Source: Oryza sativa Japonica Group
Taxonomy: Eukaryota; Streptophyta; Magnoliopsida; Poales; Poaceae
Direction: 5' to 3'
DNA length: 64,000 nt
Assembly: GCF_034140825.1 (NCBI RefSeq)
Contig: NC_089041.1
Span: 28,905,501 to 28,969,500, forward strand
The notes under the pieces were generated by a model. It did no database searches. It had not been told where the DNA came from and was given only the letters and a program-made list of their open reading frames with translations. This document shows, piece by piece, positions 1 to 15,872 of the stretch. The translations under genes were made by a program, and so were the position numbers. Numbering within the stretch: the stretch's first letter is position 1; each line of letters opens with the position of its first letter.

Positions 1-23
1 GGTCTTGCAATATTGTACAAAAC

Positions 24-249
24 CTCCGTTTTTTAATAGATAACGCCGGTGGCTTTTTATCACACGTTTGAGCATTCGCCTTTATTTTAAAAAAATTATG
101 TTATTATAATTTATTTTGTTGTGAGTTGTTTTATCACTCAAATTACTTTAAGCATGATTTATATATTATACATTTGCATAAAATTTTTGAATAATACGAA
201 TGGTCAAATATGTGTTCAAAAGTTAACGGCGTCATCTATTAAAAAGGAG
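24..249. mobile_element. Stowaway-like MITE (diverged)
   Basis: Begins CTCCGTTTTTTAATAGATAA and ends with the near inverse (GTCATCTATTAAAAAGGAG), with an AT-rich centre. The same terminal pattern recurs at 15.87 kb, so this is one small DNA-transposon family. It codes for nothing. Confidence 0.7.
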
Positions 250-1873
250 TATAATTCTCAAATATCATCTTATCTATATGTGTCAATTTTTTTTAGATTT
301 TCTTGATAATTTTTATGATGTTACTTACATAGTTTTTACCGTTGTGATTTTCACCGTATATTTATCCATAAACCAGAGCCGTTGTGCCTAAGCATATAGG
401 TCAAACTAGAGATGATCCAGAATAAAGCCTAGACAGTTGAGGCAACAACTGGTGGTCATTTTCCTTGGACTGGGAGAGCAAAATGGTTGCATAACGGTCA
501 GAGCAAGATAGAATTGTATTTGGACAAATGCGGACCTTTTGTACGTAATCAGTCATGATCATGATGGACCTACATGTTGATGTCCAGCTAGCTACACGAA
601 AATGACGTGCCATTATATAGCTGCTGTTATATATTACTCTATTAATTACTCCATAATTAATCATACTCGCCTACTAGCATGGCTCTTTCCGATCCAGAGC
701 TTATTTAATTTGTCTGTTCTAGCTCATCCATGATATAATATGTAGTATACTATAAGTAACCAAAATGTATCACCAAACATACCTAGATTAGCAATTTAGT
801 GTATCAAGGAAAATTTAGCACGTCTCTGTGCCTTCAGTCTTCAGTATCATGAGATACCAAATTTACACTAAAATTTGATATTTCTTGATATCTATTAGGG
901 ACGAAAATTTCTCGTCTCGAATATTAAAAAATTTGGTACCTCTCAAAAACTATAAAATTTCTTGTCTTCAATATCACCATATTTAGCGATTAATCAACTT
1001 TTTTTAATCATCCGCATATTACACTCGACGATGATTTTTTTAAAAAAATCTTGTGGGACTTTGTTTATGTTTTGTTGCAATTTTTTATGTTCTACTTATC
1101 CAATATAAACCTTGTCACTATTTGTGTATAACTGCAAGTGTTGGAAGTTATATTTTAAGTTAATGTCAAGTTATGGCTTTCAATTGAAAAACAACACTAA
1201 TATATTCTGATTTTGTTGTTGTATACATTTAAATCTCAAAAGAAGGCCATAATATTGTAAGATGTGCACATATATATTCATGAACGCCAAATTTCCGTAT
1301 AATTCTGACTAACAATCATATTTCGTCTTTCACAGTACTGATTGTATGTATTATATAGTGCTATGTGTGCGTGTGCGTCTTCTGATGAGCCTAGAAAGGC
1401 AACTTGCCAAGGGGATTGAGCCATAATTTGCGGGATGCATGTATAATGTATTCCAGCTTATCATGCCATGGCGCACCAGGAAGAAAAATCTGCCGTCCGA
1501 CGCATGCCGCCTGTTTATCTTGACCAACAACAGCACAATGGGCTAATTAATCAGCAACCATTCCGAATCATACATATATCATATTCATGCTGCAAATATT
1601 GTATACGTCCGGAGAGAGATGTATCGAACAGGCCCTACACTGAATGAGTGATATACAGAGTTGGTGTTGGATGTAGCAATTTAAGTCTGACGCTATCACA
1701 ACTGCCGGATGGGGGCATGTATGCAGATGACGAAACTTCTATTGTTCAGGTTGAACGTCTTGTACGTACGCTTGTATGCCAATGTGGACAAGTTGGACTT
1801 GGTGGTCACAAAGTTTGGATGTTTATATCCCTACAAGAGTGGCATGCTCGTGGCAGCGTACAAAATCTCTGGC
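250..1873. other. Intergenic, upstream of first peroxidase
   Basis: AT-rich DNA with no supported gene. Two stretches resemble DNA upstream of the other peroxidases. About 470-535 (core AACGGTCAG, then GGACAAATGC) resembles 14530-14592. About 1626-1720 (CCCTACA, then GTTGGTGTTGG and GCAATTTAAGT) resembles 5918-5970 and 16275-16320. They look like relics of promoter duplication and may hold cis-elements. Confidence 0.5.
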
Positions 1874-3224
<1,351 letters not shown>

Positions 3225-3879
3225 TTAAGGAGTAGTATGACGGGATGCGTTCGTTGCTGGAAGCAAATCGTGTCGACGACGACATAAACGGGCCACACCA
3301 CATATACCCATATATGTAGTATAACCACAAGTATAGGTACGGTGGTGTTGTACTAGTACACGTAAAGTATATGGCAGCCAGCTCGCTCTAGCAATCCATC
3401 AAGTGTATGGAGCAGAGCAGCCATGGCATTAGCACCTAGTATACCAAAATAAAAGCTCCTCATGCGAAGGCATGCATGGAGGATTAATGAACTGTTACCT
3501 TCACACACATGTCCGTTCACAACTTCTCCAGACTTTTACGGTACATCAAGCTCCGTTTTTTCAAGTAAACAACACTAGATTATGTTTTTTCATTAGATAG
3601 AGAAAAAATAAATACAACCTGCCCCTAGGAGCGAAAAAAAGAAGAAGAAAAAGCCCGTCTTTACAAATTATATACTGATAGGTAATAACTCTCTAAGTCA
3701 TTTTGTTCCTGCCATAGTCCAAGTCTTCTTCCTCTATTTTTGCTAGGAGGGTTATTGTCGTGGTCTCCTTGTTAGAAATTTTGTTGGTTCCTCTCCTTCC
3801 GTATCTTCTAGACGACAAGGAGAATTAGGGAGCGCAATCCCCGCTTTGGCATAAATGTCGTGTTTGGCACACACATTGA
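3225..3879. other. 3' flank of peroxidase 1
   Basis: No gene seen. It should hold the 3'UTR of peroxidase 1; an AATAAA-like signal lies near 3445. The rest is ordinary AT-rich spacer. Confidence 0.5.
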
Positions 3880-4367
3880 TAGGGGTGGCTAACAAGCCGA
3901 CTCGGCTCGACTCGTAAAAACTCATTAAGTTAATGAGCTAGCTTGGCTCGACTCGTTAACATAACGAGTTAAAAATGGAACTCGACTCGACTCATTAAAA
4001 AGTCCGAGTTGACTCATTAAACGTGTTACACCAAAAAACATGGTTTGAAATTCATATGCAATATAATTTGTGATTCTATGACAAAAATTATGATTGGCGT
4101 GCTATGTATCATGGCTCATAAGATTGTACTACAATGTATAATTATGAGTATATGACTTTTACACCTGTAAAATATGAACAATTAACTTCTATCTTAGTGT
4201 ATCATGAGCTCAACGAGCTAATCGAGTAACTCACGAGCTAGCTCGAGTTGGCTCGTTAAGTAAACGAGTAAAAGTTCAAACTCATTAACTACTCGAGTTA
4301 AGTCGAGCCGAGCCGAGTTTTACACAAGTTGAGCTAGCTCGTAAGTTCGATTTTTTTTCCACCCCTG
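3880..4367. mobile_element. hAT-type MITE, 488 bp, with 8-bp TSD
   Basis: Termini are TAGGGGTGG and CCACCCCTG (inverted). They are flanked by CACATTGA (3872-3879) and CACATCGA (4368-4375), an 8-bp target-site duplication with one mismatch, typical of hAT. Both arms are packed with GAGCTCG/CGAGTC-like words that pair with each other. It is non-coding. The single mismatch suggests modest age. Confidence 0.8.
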
Positions 4368-4860
4368 CACATCGAGCTCTGTTTCGCTATTGATGTTGGT
4401 TGACACGGTGAACTTTGACTCTTTGAGTATCAATTATCAAACGGTGTACTCCTACCGTCTTACGTGCCATTGCCATCCCGCGCGGCCGCACCGTCCCAAA
4501 CTCCCACCGACGCAAGCAAGCGCCGCCCTTCCGCTTGGGCCGTTTTACGCCCGAATGGTCCGAGACCTACCTATTGGGCCTTTGGACCGTGTGACGCCAC
4601 ATTTCGCTCGCAGTGTCTGTCAGACCAGGGATGGTGGCCCGTGGGCGCTGAGCAGGCCGGCCTTTCATTTAGTTCGTGTCACCTGTAGGCGGCTAGGCCG
4701 GAGGGAAACTAACGTACACTTTTGTTGTTATTTATAACTTTATCGACTATAAATTTTGATAAGCAACAAATCAAACATGCCATAATCAATTAGGCAAAAT
4801 TCAGTAATTTACCTTAGCAAAATTTAGTAATGGAAAAATTAGGAAAAACTAAAGTTATAT
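4368..4860. other. Intergenic spacer
   Basis: A GC-richer stretch (4450-4700) has open frames in several phases but no recognisable protein and no homologous codon pattern. Nothing is annotated. Confidence 0.4.
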
Positions 4861-5098
4861 TCCCTCCTCCTCAAAAAGAATACAATTTTAGATTTTAAAT
4901 TTATTCCAACATATAACGTACTCTATAGTATTGCTTTTTCGTCCAACCACCACTCATTCACCCATATATTACTAACCTAGCTACTCCACCATTCCCAACT
5001 GTCCCTCATTTGATGAGTGGTCGAGTATTTTTCCTATACTATACTAGTTTGTCTTTTAAATATTACAATTGTATTTTTCTTTTTTAGAATTGAGGTAG
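4861..5098. mobile_element. Stowaway-like MITE
   Basis: CCCTCCTCCTCAAAAAGAATACAA at the left pairs with TTGTATTTTTCTTTTTTAGAATTGAGG at the right, with TA at each flank. About 238 bp, non-coding. Confidence 0.55.
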
Positions 5099-6502
5099 TA
5101 AATTTGTAAACAAAGTGAACAGGCCACCAACCTACTAGGTGGACCACTGTACACGATAATATTATTTGTGCTATTGTGTTTATTTTAATCTAAGTTGCAA
5201 ATCAAGAGAGTATTTTATTTCATTCAAAAAGGAATAATTTGTGAAACACTCAGCAACTGTATAATATTAGCCGTGAAACTCGGTTAACCATAATTTTTTT
5301 TCAAAGGAACTATACGATAATTTAATTATTTTACTATCCGCATTTTATGGCTTAAGAAACAAGAGTAACATACGGCACATGCAACAACCACCATTCTAGC
5401 TAGAGCTAGAAATGTCGGCCCAACTTGTGATAGCTAATTACGTTCGAATGGAAAATCATATCACCAACATGCATGGTTTAATCATGGCAACGCTGATGCG
5501 AAAGCTCTCGCAGATCTATTATTTTTTCCCTGGAGATTGATCGAAAATGATGGCACAACGGTATGTAATGCTATAACAGCATATATTGTCTTGTAACACA
5601 CCGTTTGCACTTAAATTAGACAATTAGTCCGAACGTACATAAGAAGATGAATTGCGATAGACCATTCTAGCTCGTCACGAGCTGAATAGTTCTCGCACTA
5701 TTATACCCGAGATCAATTAGCAGAGTATTAATAAGGTAAAGTTATTTTCATAAACTCTGTACGACGATAGTGCATACATACCAATCTTTAACAAAGGGAC
5801 AAATTATCGACGGCATTTGTATGTTCATGTGCTATTCTATGGCACGGGTGCTCTTTTTTTTTGGCTTAAGCAACGCGTGATTAATGGTTAACAGATTAAG
5901 GTCAAGCGAAATGGACCGAACTGACCCTACATTGCATGAATAATGCAGAGGTGATGATGTTGGCCGTAGGCCGTACGTAGAAACTTATGTTGGACACACA
6001 TGTAAGTACTAGTAGTCTAGTAGCACTAATAAAGTTAACTAATAAATTATATATGATGTCACTTTAAAAAATACAGATTCAAATTCGATATATTGAAGTT
6101 GAACAAATTAAATTCTAGCTAGTTAGTATGCACACATTCACACTCATATTTGTTTTTGTGTTGTAATTTATAGAAGTTAAAATTCAACTTGCAATTTGTT
6201 AGTAAAAACATAACTATTTAGATGACTAGAAACATATCCTTCTGTTGTAATGTGCCAGGCTCATATAAGTAGAAATATGCTATTAGAAAATTAGAGATAG
6301 TACTCTGTGCGTGGTGGGAGGAGGGATGAAAAAATGACGAGTTCGATTTTAAGGTAGTAGAGATATGTACAAAGCAATAGGATATTCCTATTGAGATTAA
6401 AATACATTCCCCTGCCCAGCTCCCCTCGTATGATTAATGTACCTGCATATTTCGTCTCATCTCGGCACCAATCGATGGCGTCAAGCCTGTAGCTAAGCTA
6501 GC
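5099..6502. other. Intergenic, upstream of peroxidase 2
   Basis: No gene seen. About 5918-5970 (CCCTACATTGCATGAATAATG, then GATGTTGGCCGTAG) matches DNA upstream of peroxidase 1, and GGCACAACGG near 5552 recalls the other distal block. The rest is AT-rich. Confidence 0.45.
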
Positions 6503-6510
6503 TATATAAG
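6503..6510 (+). promoter_or_regulatory. TATA box of peroxidase 2
   Basis: TATATAAG followed by ATGCAGC and then CTCTTGCAAGCCACGGCCA, the leader sequence also found before peroxidase 1 (CTCTTGCAAGCCACAACGGC). It lies about 120 bases before the start codon. Confidence 0.65.
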
Positions 6511-6629
6511 ATGCAGCGTGGCACCAGCCTCTCTTGCAAGCCACGGCCAGCGAAAAAGCTTAAAAAAAACTGCAGTTATTTAGGTAGGATTAAGCATACG
6601 CGCACGGCGCATCATATCGCTCACTCTGC

Positions 6630-7883
<1,254 letters not shown>

Positions 7884-8229
7884 CCGGTGATGACGAGTAC
7901 GTGATGGTCTCAGGGAATAAAGCTAGGCCCCGACATTGCTGCCAATAGCGTGCAGCTAGCTGTGGCCATCTCATCACTTTCATGGTTCAATGGTTTCATC
8001 AGCAAGTGCACGGAACAGACTAGAGAGTGTAGGTGTATGCATGTGTGATGTCATGTAACGAGTTGCCATGCAAAGGCATGAGGATTACGGACCTCTCTTT
8101 CGTCGTAATCCTAGCAGCTACAGATTTCAACTGTCGTGTTAACCAAGTGAAGTGCTAGTTTCGAATGTATTGGCCCCTCTCTGCTCTTCTCTGCTCTGGC
8201 GATCTGGCCTCTGCGATGGTTTCTTCTGG
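7884..8229. other. 3' flank of peroxidase 2
   Basis: Probable 3'UTR with an AATAAA at about 7917, then spacer. No gene. Confidence 0.5.
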
Positions 8230-9982
8230 GGAATAAGTTCATCTAAGTTCCCTTAACTTGTCAACGAATCCGATTTTTATCCTTCAACCACAAAACCAGA
8301 TACAATTGGTCCCTCAACTATCAAAACCGGTGCATATTATGTCCCTCGGCGGTTTCGATAGTGGTTTTGGCTGACGTGGCGCCTACGTGGCTAATTTTGA
8401 CTCGGTCTTGATCTGACGTGGCACTGATGTGGCGCTTACGTGGCAATTCGATCCGGAAAATAATAAACCCCGTGGGACCCACATGTCAGTTTCACACACA
8501 ATAATAATAATAATGGTGGGACCCACGCGGACCCCACATGTCAGTCTAATTAACCCCTCCTCTTCTGCTTCCTCTCTCTCCTCCTCCCCTCTCTTCGTCT
8601 CTCTCTTGCGCTGGGTCATTCTGATTCTCCTCTTCCCCATCTTCTCTGTCTTCATCTCTCTCCCCTCTCCTCTCTCTCTTCTCTCCGGTTCACGGGCGGC
8701 GGGGAGAGGACGGTGTCCGGCTGGGAGAAGGGGCGCGGCGCGGCGGCTAGTGGGAGGGAAACTAGCGGATAGAAGGGAACCAGCCCGGTGGCGGAGGCAG
8801 CGCCGCCGCGGCCGTGGCTGCGGACGACGTCGACGTCGACCTCGGCATCCTCGGCGGCGGGATGAACGTGTCCCGCCGACCGGCCGACACACGCGCGCAT
8901 CCTCGGAGGTGGCTGTCCACGTGGGCGGGTGAGGGGGCCACCTCGCCGGCGGGAGAGGGGAGAGGCGGCCGGCTGCGAAGACGACCCTAGTGATGATGAC
9001 GACCGTGCGGCGCGCGGCGGAGGCCGATCCCGTGAGCAGGAAGCTCTTCGTCCACGGCCTCGGCTGGGGCACCAGAGCCGACGACCTCCGCTCCGCGTTT
9101 ATATGCCTAATCATACAAAGGTAGAAGAAATAGCGACTAGTACTAGCTGACTGGAGTATATTTTGCTTCGTCATCATCATTTGCTTGTGTTATGACGGGG
9201 TTGATGAATGAATAAATGATCATTGTTTTGGGCAAGAAAACACCGTTCCGGCCGGACTGACGAGGAACCCATATCGATCCGCTCGCCGCGGCCCATGGAA
9301 ACCCAACAGGAGATGGCAACGCTACCTTCCGCCGTCGGCGACTACTAATGGTGGGTGATGCTCGAGCACATTGATGAACTCGAGGTCGACGACGAGGACT
9401 CCAACTACAACTCCTGCTCCGCCGCTGCCGACGACACCGCCAATCCCGTGAGTCCATGACGACCTCGCTCACCTCCAACGGCCACGTCGTAAGAGTCTAC
9501 TTCCGCCTCAAAGCGCCCCCGGCGACGTCACACCTATGCCTCTGGCAATCACTCTTCTCCATTTCCGCCGCCGTCGTCGTCGCCGGCCGCATCCCCTAGT
9601 GCAAGAGAGAGATGAAGAGAGGAGAGAATGAGAGAGAGGAAGCAGAAGAGGAGGGGTGAGTAGACTGACATGTGGGGCAGCGTGGGTTCCACCATTATTA
9701 TTATTTTTTTTTGTGTGTGAAACTGACATGTGGGTCCCATGGGGTTTATTATTTTCCCGGGTCAGATTGCCACGTAAGCGCCACGTCATACCACGTCAGA
9801 TCGAGACCGAGTCAAAATTAGCCACGCAGGCGCCACGTCAGCCAAAACCGCCATCGAAACCGCCGAGGGACCTAATATGCACCGGTTTTGATAGTTAAGG
9901 GACCCGTTGTATCTGGTTTTGCGGTTGAAAGACGAAAATCGGATTCGTTGATAAGTTAAGGGACCTTAGATGAACTTAAGAA
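8230..9982. mobile_element. Pack-MULE with captured RRM fragment
   Basis: A 1.75-kb element with inverted termini of roughly 350 bp. The left begins GGAATAAGTTCATCTAAG and the right ends TTAGATGAACTTA. Each terminus carries several ACGTGGC words. The GC-rich centre codes for no transposase. On the plus strand, 9005-9094 reads as a partial RNA-recognition motif (KLFVHGLGWGT, then DDLRSAF), close to UBA2-like RRM proteins. A second open stretch at about 9295-9460 may be another captured exon. No target-site duplication is visible. A separate copy of the family (10100) has a clean 9-bp duplication, placing it in Mutator. Confidence 0.75.
9005..9096 (+). pseudogene. Captured RRM-protein exon fragment
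   Basis: About 30 codons read VRRAAEADPVSRKLFVHGLG and then WGTRADDLRSAF. This is the start of an RRM: RNP2 is KLFVHG and helix 1 is DDLRSAF. The match breaks off after SAF, where the reading turns to AT-rich non-coding DNA. The piece lies inside the Pack-MULE. No RNP1 is present, so it cannot encode a working RNA-binding domain. The donor gene is not in this window. Confidence 0.6.
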
Positions 9983-10099
9983 GTCCGCCTGGAGAGCTGA
10001 AATGGGCTGCACCTTTTAGTGTCCCCGTGATGTGGCCCAACTACGCCTAGTTAATGGGCTACTGGTCTGGAAAGTGGATTGTAGTCCGCTTGTGTACGC

Positions 10100-10766
10100 T
10101 GGAATAAGTTCACTTTGCGTCCCGCATCTTTGATGGCAAGTTTGAAAATTCGTTGCTGAACCGCAATATCAAGTATAGCCTGTCCCCGAACTCGTAAAAC
10201 CGTGTTAACTTTCGTTCTAATATAGTATGGCTCCTGATTTCGTCCGATGTGGCGCTTTGACTCTGGTCAGTTGTGCTGAGTTAGCGTGGGACCCATGCTA
10301 GCCCGTGTGTTAGTAACTAACTCTTTCCTCCTCTCTCCCGCTCTCTCCTCTCTTCCCAATCCCCAACCAGGAAGCAGGTCGCAAGCAGCGTGGATAAGGT
10401 TGGCAGCCGACGTCCAGCGGGTGTGTGGGGAGAAGGGCGGCCAAGCCCGATGCGATGCAAGGAGCCATGTCCAATTTGAGAATGTAATTCGAACTCAATG
10501 TTAAGAGGACAGATCCCCGGCTGTGTTCGGGAGGAGGGGTTGGGAACCCCTCCTCTCCGGCAGGTATAACGAAACAATCATTAGTGTATAACTAATTAAG
10601 TATTAATTTAAAAATTTTAAAAAATAAATTAATATGATTTTTTTAAAAAAAACCTTCCTGTAGAAAACTTTTGAAAAGAACGTATCGTTTAGTAGTTTGA
10701 AAAGCGTGCATATGAAAAAAAGAGGAAAATGAGTTGAAAAAAAAAGGGAATAAGTGGACTTATTCC
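10100..10766. mobile_element. Short MULE of the same family, perfect 9-bp TSD
   Basis: Left end GGAATAAGTTCACTTTGCGT, right end GTGGACTTATTCC. It is flanked by TGTGTACGC at both 10091-10099 and 10767-10775, a perfect 9-bp duplication. This fixes the family as Mutator-like and suggests a fairly recent insertion. Its right half, from about 10519, is another MITE (GGCTGTGTTCGGGAGGAGG start) that seems to have lost its own far end. Confidence 0.75.
10519..10740. mobile_element. Truncated MITE nested in the MULE
   Basis: Starts GGCTGTGTTCGGGAGGAGG, then AACCCCTCCTCTCC, and runs through CGTTTAGTAGTTTGAAAAGC. This resembles a common rice MITE whose far end normally returns to an inverted copy of the start. 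That far end is missing here and the DNA passes straight into the MULE terminus. Confidence 0.5.
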
Positions 10767-10775
10767 TGTGTACGC

Positions 10776-11270
10776 CTTAAATCGCCATGTGCATGTGTAT
10801 AGCAGGGTTGTATGGCGTCCAAAAAAACACGCACACGGATAGTTTTGTTCGGTTTGGCATAACAATTTATAGCATGTTGACTGTTGACCTCATCCTGTCA
10901 GTCGCTCGGTTCATCATTTCAACTGCTTGTGCATCACCCAAATAATTCGACTGGCTAAGGTTTATCAGAAAATGTGTGTTCGTCTATTTTTTCTGGTAGA
11001 AGATTTACTTCGGAAATAGTTGTGGTCCAAATACTGTCCAAACTCTTTTCCAAACGAGTGAGAAGAGAAATGGTGGCCAAATGGAAGATGATCACGTACA
11101 CCAAAAAATAGTAATCTTATAGATATATCATCAACTAGTAGTGCACAAGCTCCCACGTTAATTAAAAATTTTGATCAATTTATTGTCTACATGCCCAATT
11201 AATTAATGTTTGAATCCTAATACATGCATGGAAGATAAAATTAGAACCAGATAATAAAAGCAATGATGTA
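10776..11270. other. Intergenic spacer
   Basis: AT-rich, no gene or repeat recognised. Confidence 0.4.
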
Positions 11271-11738
11271 CTCACTCCTTCCCATGTTTATCCATCATAT
11301 AATGGAATTTAAAATTTCTTAAATCGATCATCATATAACCGCATGGACACAGATTTTATCAAAATACAATTAATACAGCATGAAAGAATGTGTACATGCT
11401 AAGATGTAATTGACATGGTGTTTTAATCGATACATACATTATGGGAGAATGTGTGCATGGTGTTTTGATTAATGTGATTTAAATTATACTTGGTCCTCGT
11501 GCATAAACATATATGATGATCAATTTAGGAATGAGGAAGTATTTAGTTTGTGTGTTTATATGAGCGTTTGCACGACTGTACTATGTTTTTAAAAAATACT
11601 GTTACCTTTCTACTCCCTACATTCTCCCATGATGTATTAATTGTATTCTGATAAAATTCGTGTCCATGCAGTTATATGATGATCAACTTGAAAAATTTTG
11701 GATTCCATTATATGATGATTAAATTGGGAAAGAGAGAG
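11271..11738. mobile_element. Foldback MITE with ~110-bp arms
   Basis: A 468-bp inverted-repeat element flanked by TA. Left arm words (ATCATATAATGGAATTTAAA, CGCATGGACACAGATTTTAT, CAAAATACAATTAATACA) recur inverted at 11629-11727. The centre also repeats GAATGTGTRCATG twice. It is Stowaway-like by its TA target but has unusually long arms. Non-coding. Confidence 0.75.
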
Positions 11739-12237
11739 TATTAGCTTTTTCAAATAAATATAGGGGGGGGTGGTTCAGCAATTAAAATGGGGCTAACCTA
11801 CCTGTAAACTCTAAACAGAAATCTGTGCCTAAAGTGAAAACCACTTATGTCGGACAGGTATAGAAACTAAAAGATAATTAAAATTGTCAACATCGGTTTA
11901 TCCAGCCAAGAGGAACTAGAATGCAAAATTACTTTACAGCAATGCAGCTCTGGCGAAACGTTGACAGATTTGGCCCTCTCCCACACGAATGCTGCATATG
12001 TTGGCTTGTAGCAGCCATCGTTTCTAGCAAATCAAGTCTGGTGTTATCAGACTTGGACACATGCGTACTAGTAATATTAGGGAGTCCCTACAGAGAAGTA
12101 GAGAACGACCAAGATTTTGCACTTTTGCTGGCATATGTGAAGACATAACTCCCGAATATACTTGTTGGCTGTTTATCTCCAATGTATCTACTATCTAGCA
12201 ATATGCAGGCTCATTTTGCTGGGAGAAAATCGCGAGC
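11739..12237. other. Upstream region of peroxidase 3
   Basis: No gene seen. An open frame at 11921-12148 has no recognisable protein features. Probably promoter-distal DNA. Confidence 0.4.
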
Positions 12238-12245
12238 TATAAATA
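12238..12245 (+). promoter_or_regulatory. TATA box of peroxidase 3
   Basis: TATAAATA within GCTATAAATATGCATGCAAT then GCAGC, the same block as at peroxidase 1, followed by CTCTTGCAAG. It lies about 110 bases upstream of the start codon. Confidence 0.7.
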
Positions 12246-12352
12246 TGCATGCAATGCAGCGTTTTCTCTTGCAAGAGCTGCTTAGACAGGAGTAGTTGCT
12301 ACGAGTACTTGCTAGGAAGAAACTGCAGTGTGCTCTGTTCCAAAGAGTAGTG

Positions 12353-13666
<1,314 letters not shown>

Positions 13667-13787
13667 TCTGATCGACCGGTTTGTATATATCCAGACGCTG
13701 GGCACTCGACAACATGATTAATTACCAGTGCACGAATGCATCAAGGAAAGAATTCCAGTTGCAATTAATTACAGGTGAAACATACTA

Positions 13788-13878
13788 CTCCGTCTTAGAA
13801 AGAATCCAATCCTAACAATGAATCTTGACACATGTTCGTTATTAGGATTGGATTTTTTTTTTTTTGGAACGGAGGAGG
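13788..13878. mobile_element. Stowaway MITE, 91 bp
   Basis: CTCCGTCTTAGAAAGAATCC to GGATTGG(T-run)GGAACGGAGGAG, flanked by TA on both sides. The AATCCAATCCTAA arms pair with TTAGGATTGGATT. It lies just past the peroxidase 3 gene, perhaps in its 3' flank. Confidence 0.75.
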
Positions 13879-15872
13879 TACGCTCGTATTAGCATACGCA
13901 ATTATAGTCCTTTAAAATCGTAGAGCATTCAGTGAAGATGTCACCGAGAATGTCACGGGGAATGTTACTGAATCTGCGTCCGTTTATTAGCAGGTTTGCA
14001 TGCTTCTTGATCTGTACCGACTTCTCTCTCCAATACAAAATCCACTCCTGTTACAAGTTATTTTTTCCCTCTCTCTTTTTTTTTGAGAGAGAGAGGACTC
14101 CCGCTCTTGCAATCTTGCTAGACCTGTTCGTCCTCCATCTTGCAGTAGCAAGATTTTTTGTTTTCTGGATTGCCGTCGGCCGGTGACCACACGCGCGCCG
14201 CCGGCGCGAGTTAAGATATCTCCACCGCCTCGGCGATATTTTGCTCCACGTTGCAAAGGCCCGTGAAGGTGACGATTTGGCCCATCTATGCCGGTGAGCG
14301 TGCTACGTGGTGGATGGGGCGTGGGCCGGCTTATTTTCGCGGCGCAAAGGCCTACTCTTTACTTGGCAGGCTGCCACTACTTCGGCCCATTAAAATTCAC
14401 CAGCGGCAGAAATTGAAATGCTTTTTTTTGGCGGGTAGAAAATGAAATGATTTGTTTTTACAGGAAAAAAAATGAATTGAAAACTAAAAAAAGCTGTCAA
14501 CGTCGTTTTAAACATTCTGAAGGTGAAAGGAAAGCAAAATGACTGCACAACGGTCAGAAAAGGAGAGAATTATCTTGGACAAATGCTGACCAATCGATTC
14601 ATCTAGGGTTGTGTTTCGTCTGTTAGTACGGAGTTCCACACCGAGTGCACATCCGGTGGATTATGTTGGACCTGCACTTGTCATGAAATATATTGGGTGA
14701 ATGTTTCTCGTATACGTCCTTTTTTCATTTTCTTCGCGAACCCTTTATGTTTTTTCTTCTTCTAAATCATCATTCATATGCTGCTGGACACGATATTGTA
14801 AATACATGTGTTTGTATTTCCAGTATTTGATTTCAGTTTAAGAATCATAATGAGTGCTTAAATTTTGACTAATTGTTTCTGCCATTCTTCTCGAGGACAG
14901 TCCATATATTTGAACTAATCTAGATTCTGAACGGTGAAGTTTTACCTGTATATTGAAAATTCTCCAAAAAAAATTGACAACATTCACAACATATATATGA
15001 ACTACTCTAAAAAAAATCAAGTAAAGACTCAACTCACACATTGAGAAATGAAATTAAAAAACAAATCCAGCATTAATTGGTACTATTCACATATGAATTT
15101 GTCTTTTTATTTCTCAATGCGCGGATCAAATTTGAATATAATTTTTGGTAGAATGGTATATGCTGTTTATACTCTACATTAGTAATTTTTTAAATAATTT
15201 TACAACTATTTATATTAAATATAAAAGAAAAGGTTATACGCGTTGATATTCTCTCGGGGGATTAGAATCCCTCTTCCGTGAAAGTAACTTACAACTTCAG
15301 ATTCTTCTGAATCTTTGCTGATCAACTAGTATAATGTACGGGTGTACAGATTCTGATTAATCACAAACAGATACTGAGAGCAGAAGAAATATCAATATAT
15401 TGTCATTACAACTTAATTCAGTACTGGCCTTGATTGGCTGCGATTGCTGCTACAGACGCTGTGGCTGAGGTAGTTGAACCGTTGCAAGCTACAGCCATTT
15501 TGAACTGCCGCAATAACGGCTGTTATGGTAGCAATCACATCCGAACATGCCCACGTATGTGATAGATCGAAATGGCAATGGAGTTCGGCCCCAGCTTAAC
15601 TGAAATGAACTCTGCTTGATTGCATGGCAGACAAACTCATTATCATGGATGCGAGAGCTGAACATTCAACTGTTACATGGTTTAAGGCGAGGCGTGGTGT
15701 CCTAACTGTTAGGACATTCTCTTGGATCAGTGTCACAACAGTTACTGTTCTGGTGCTACCTACAGTAGTAGTGCACTGTACTGTTATTTGTTTCCTACGA
15801 GTATATACTGGTAGCCCAAAGACTGTTTAGTGAAATGGATGACCAGGGATGGTGGCTGTTCTGTTCTCCTCA
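13879..15872. other. Intergenic spacer
   Basis: No gene supported. 14530-14592 repeats the upstream block of peroxidase 1 (ACAACGGTCAG, then GGACAAATGCTGACC). It may be a remnant promoter or a leftover of tandem duplication. Long AT-rich tracts fill the rest. Confidence 0.45.

Noticed and set aside
11921-12148. 75-codon open frame upstream of peroxidase 3
   Set aside because: No motif or coding pattern, and it lies in promoter DNA.
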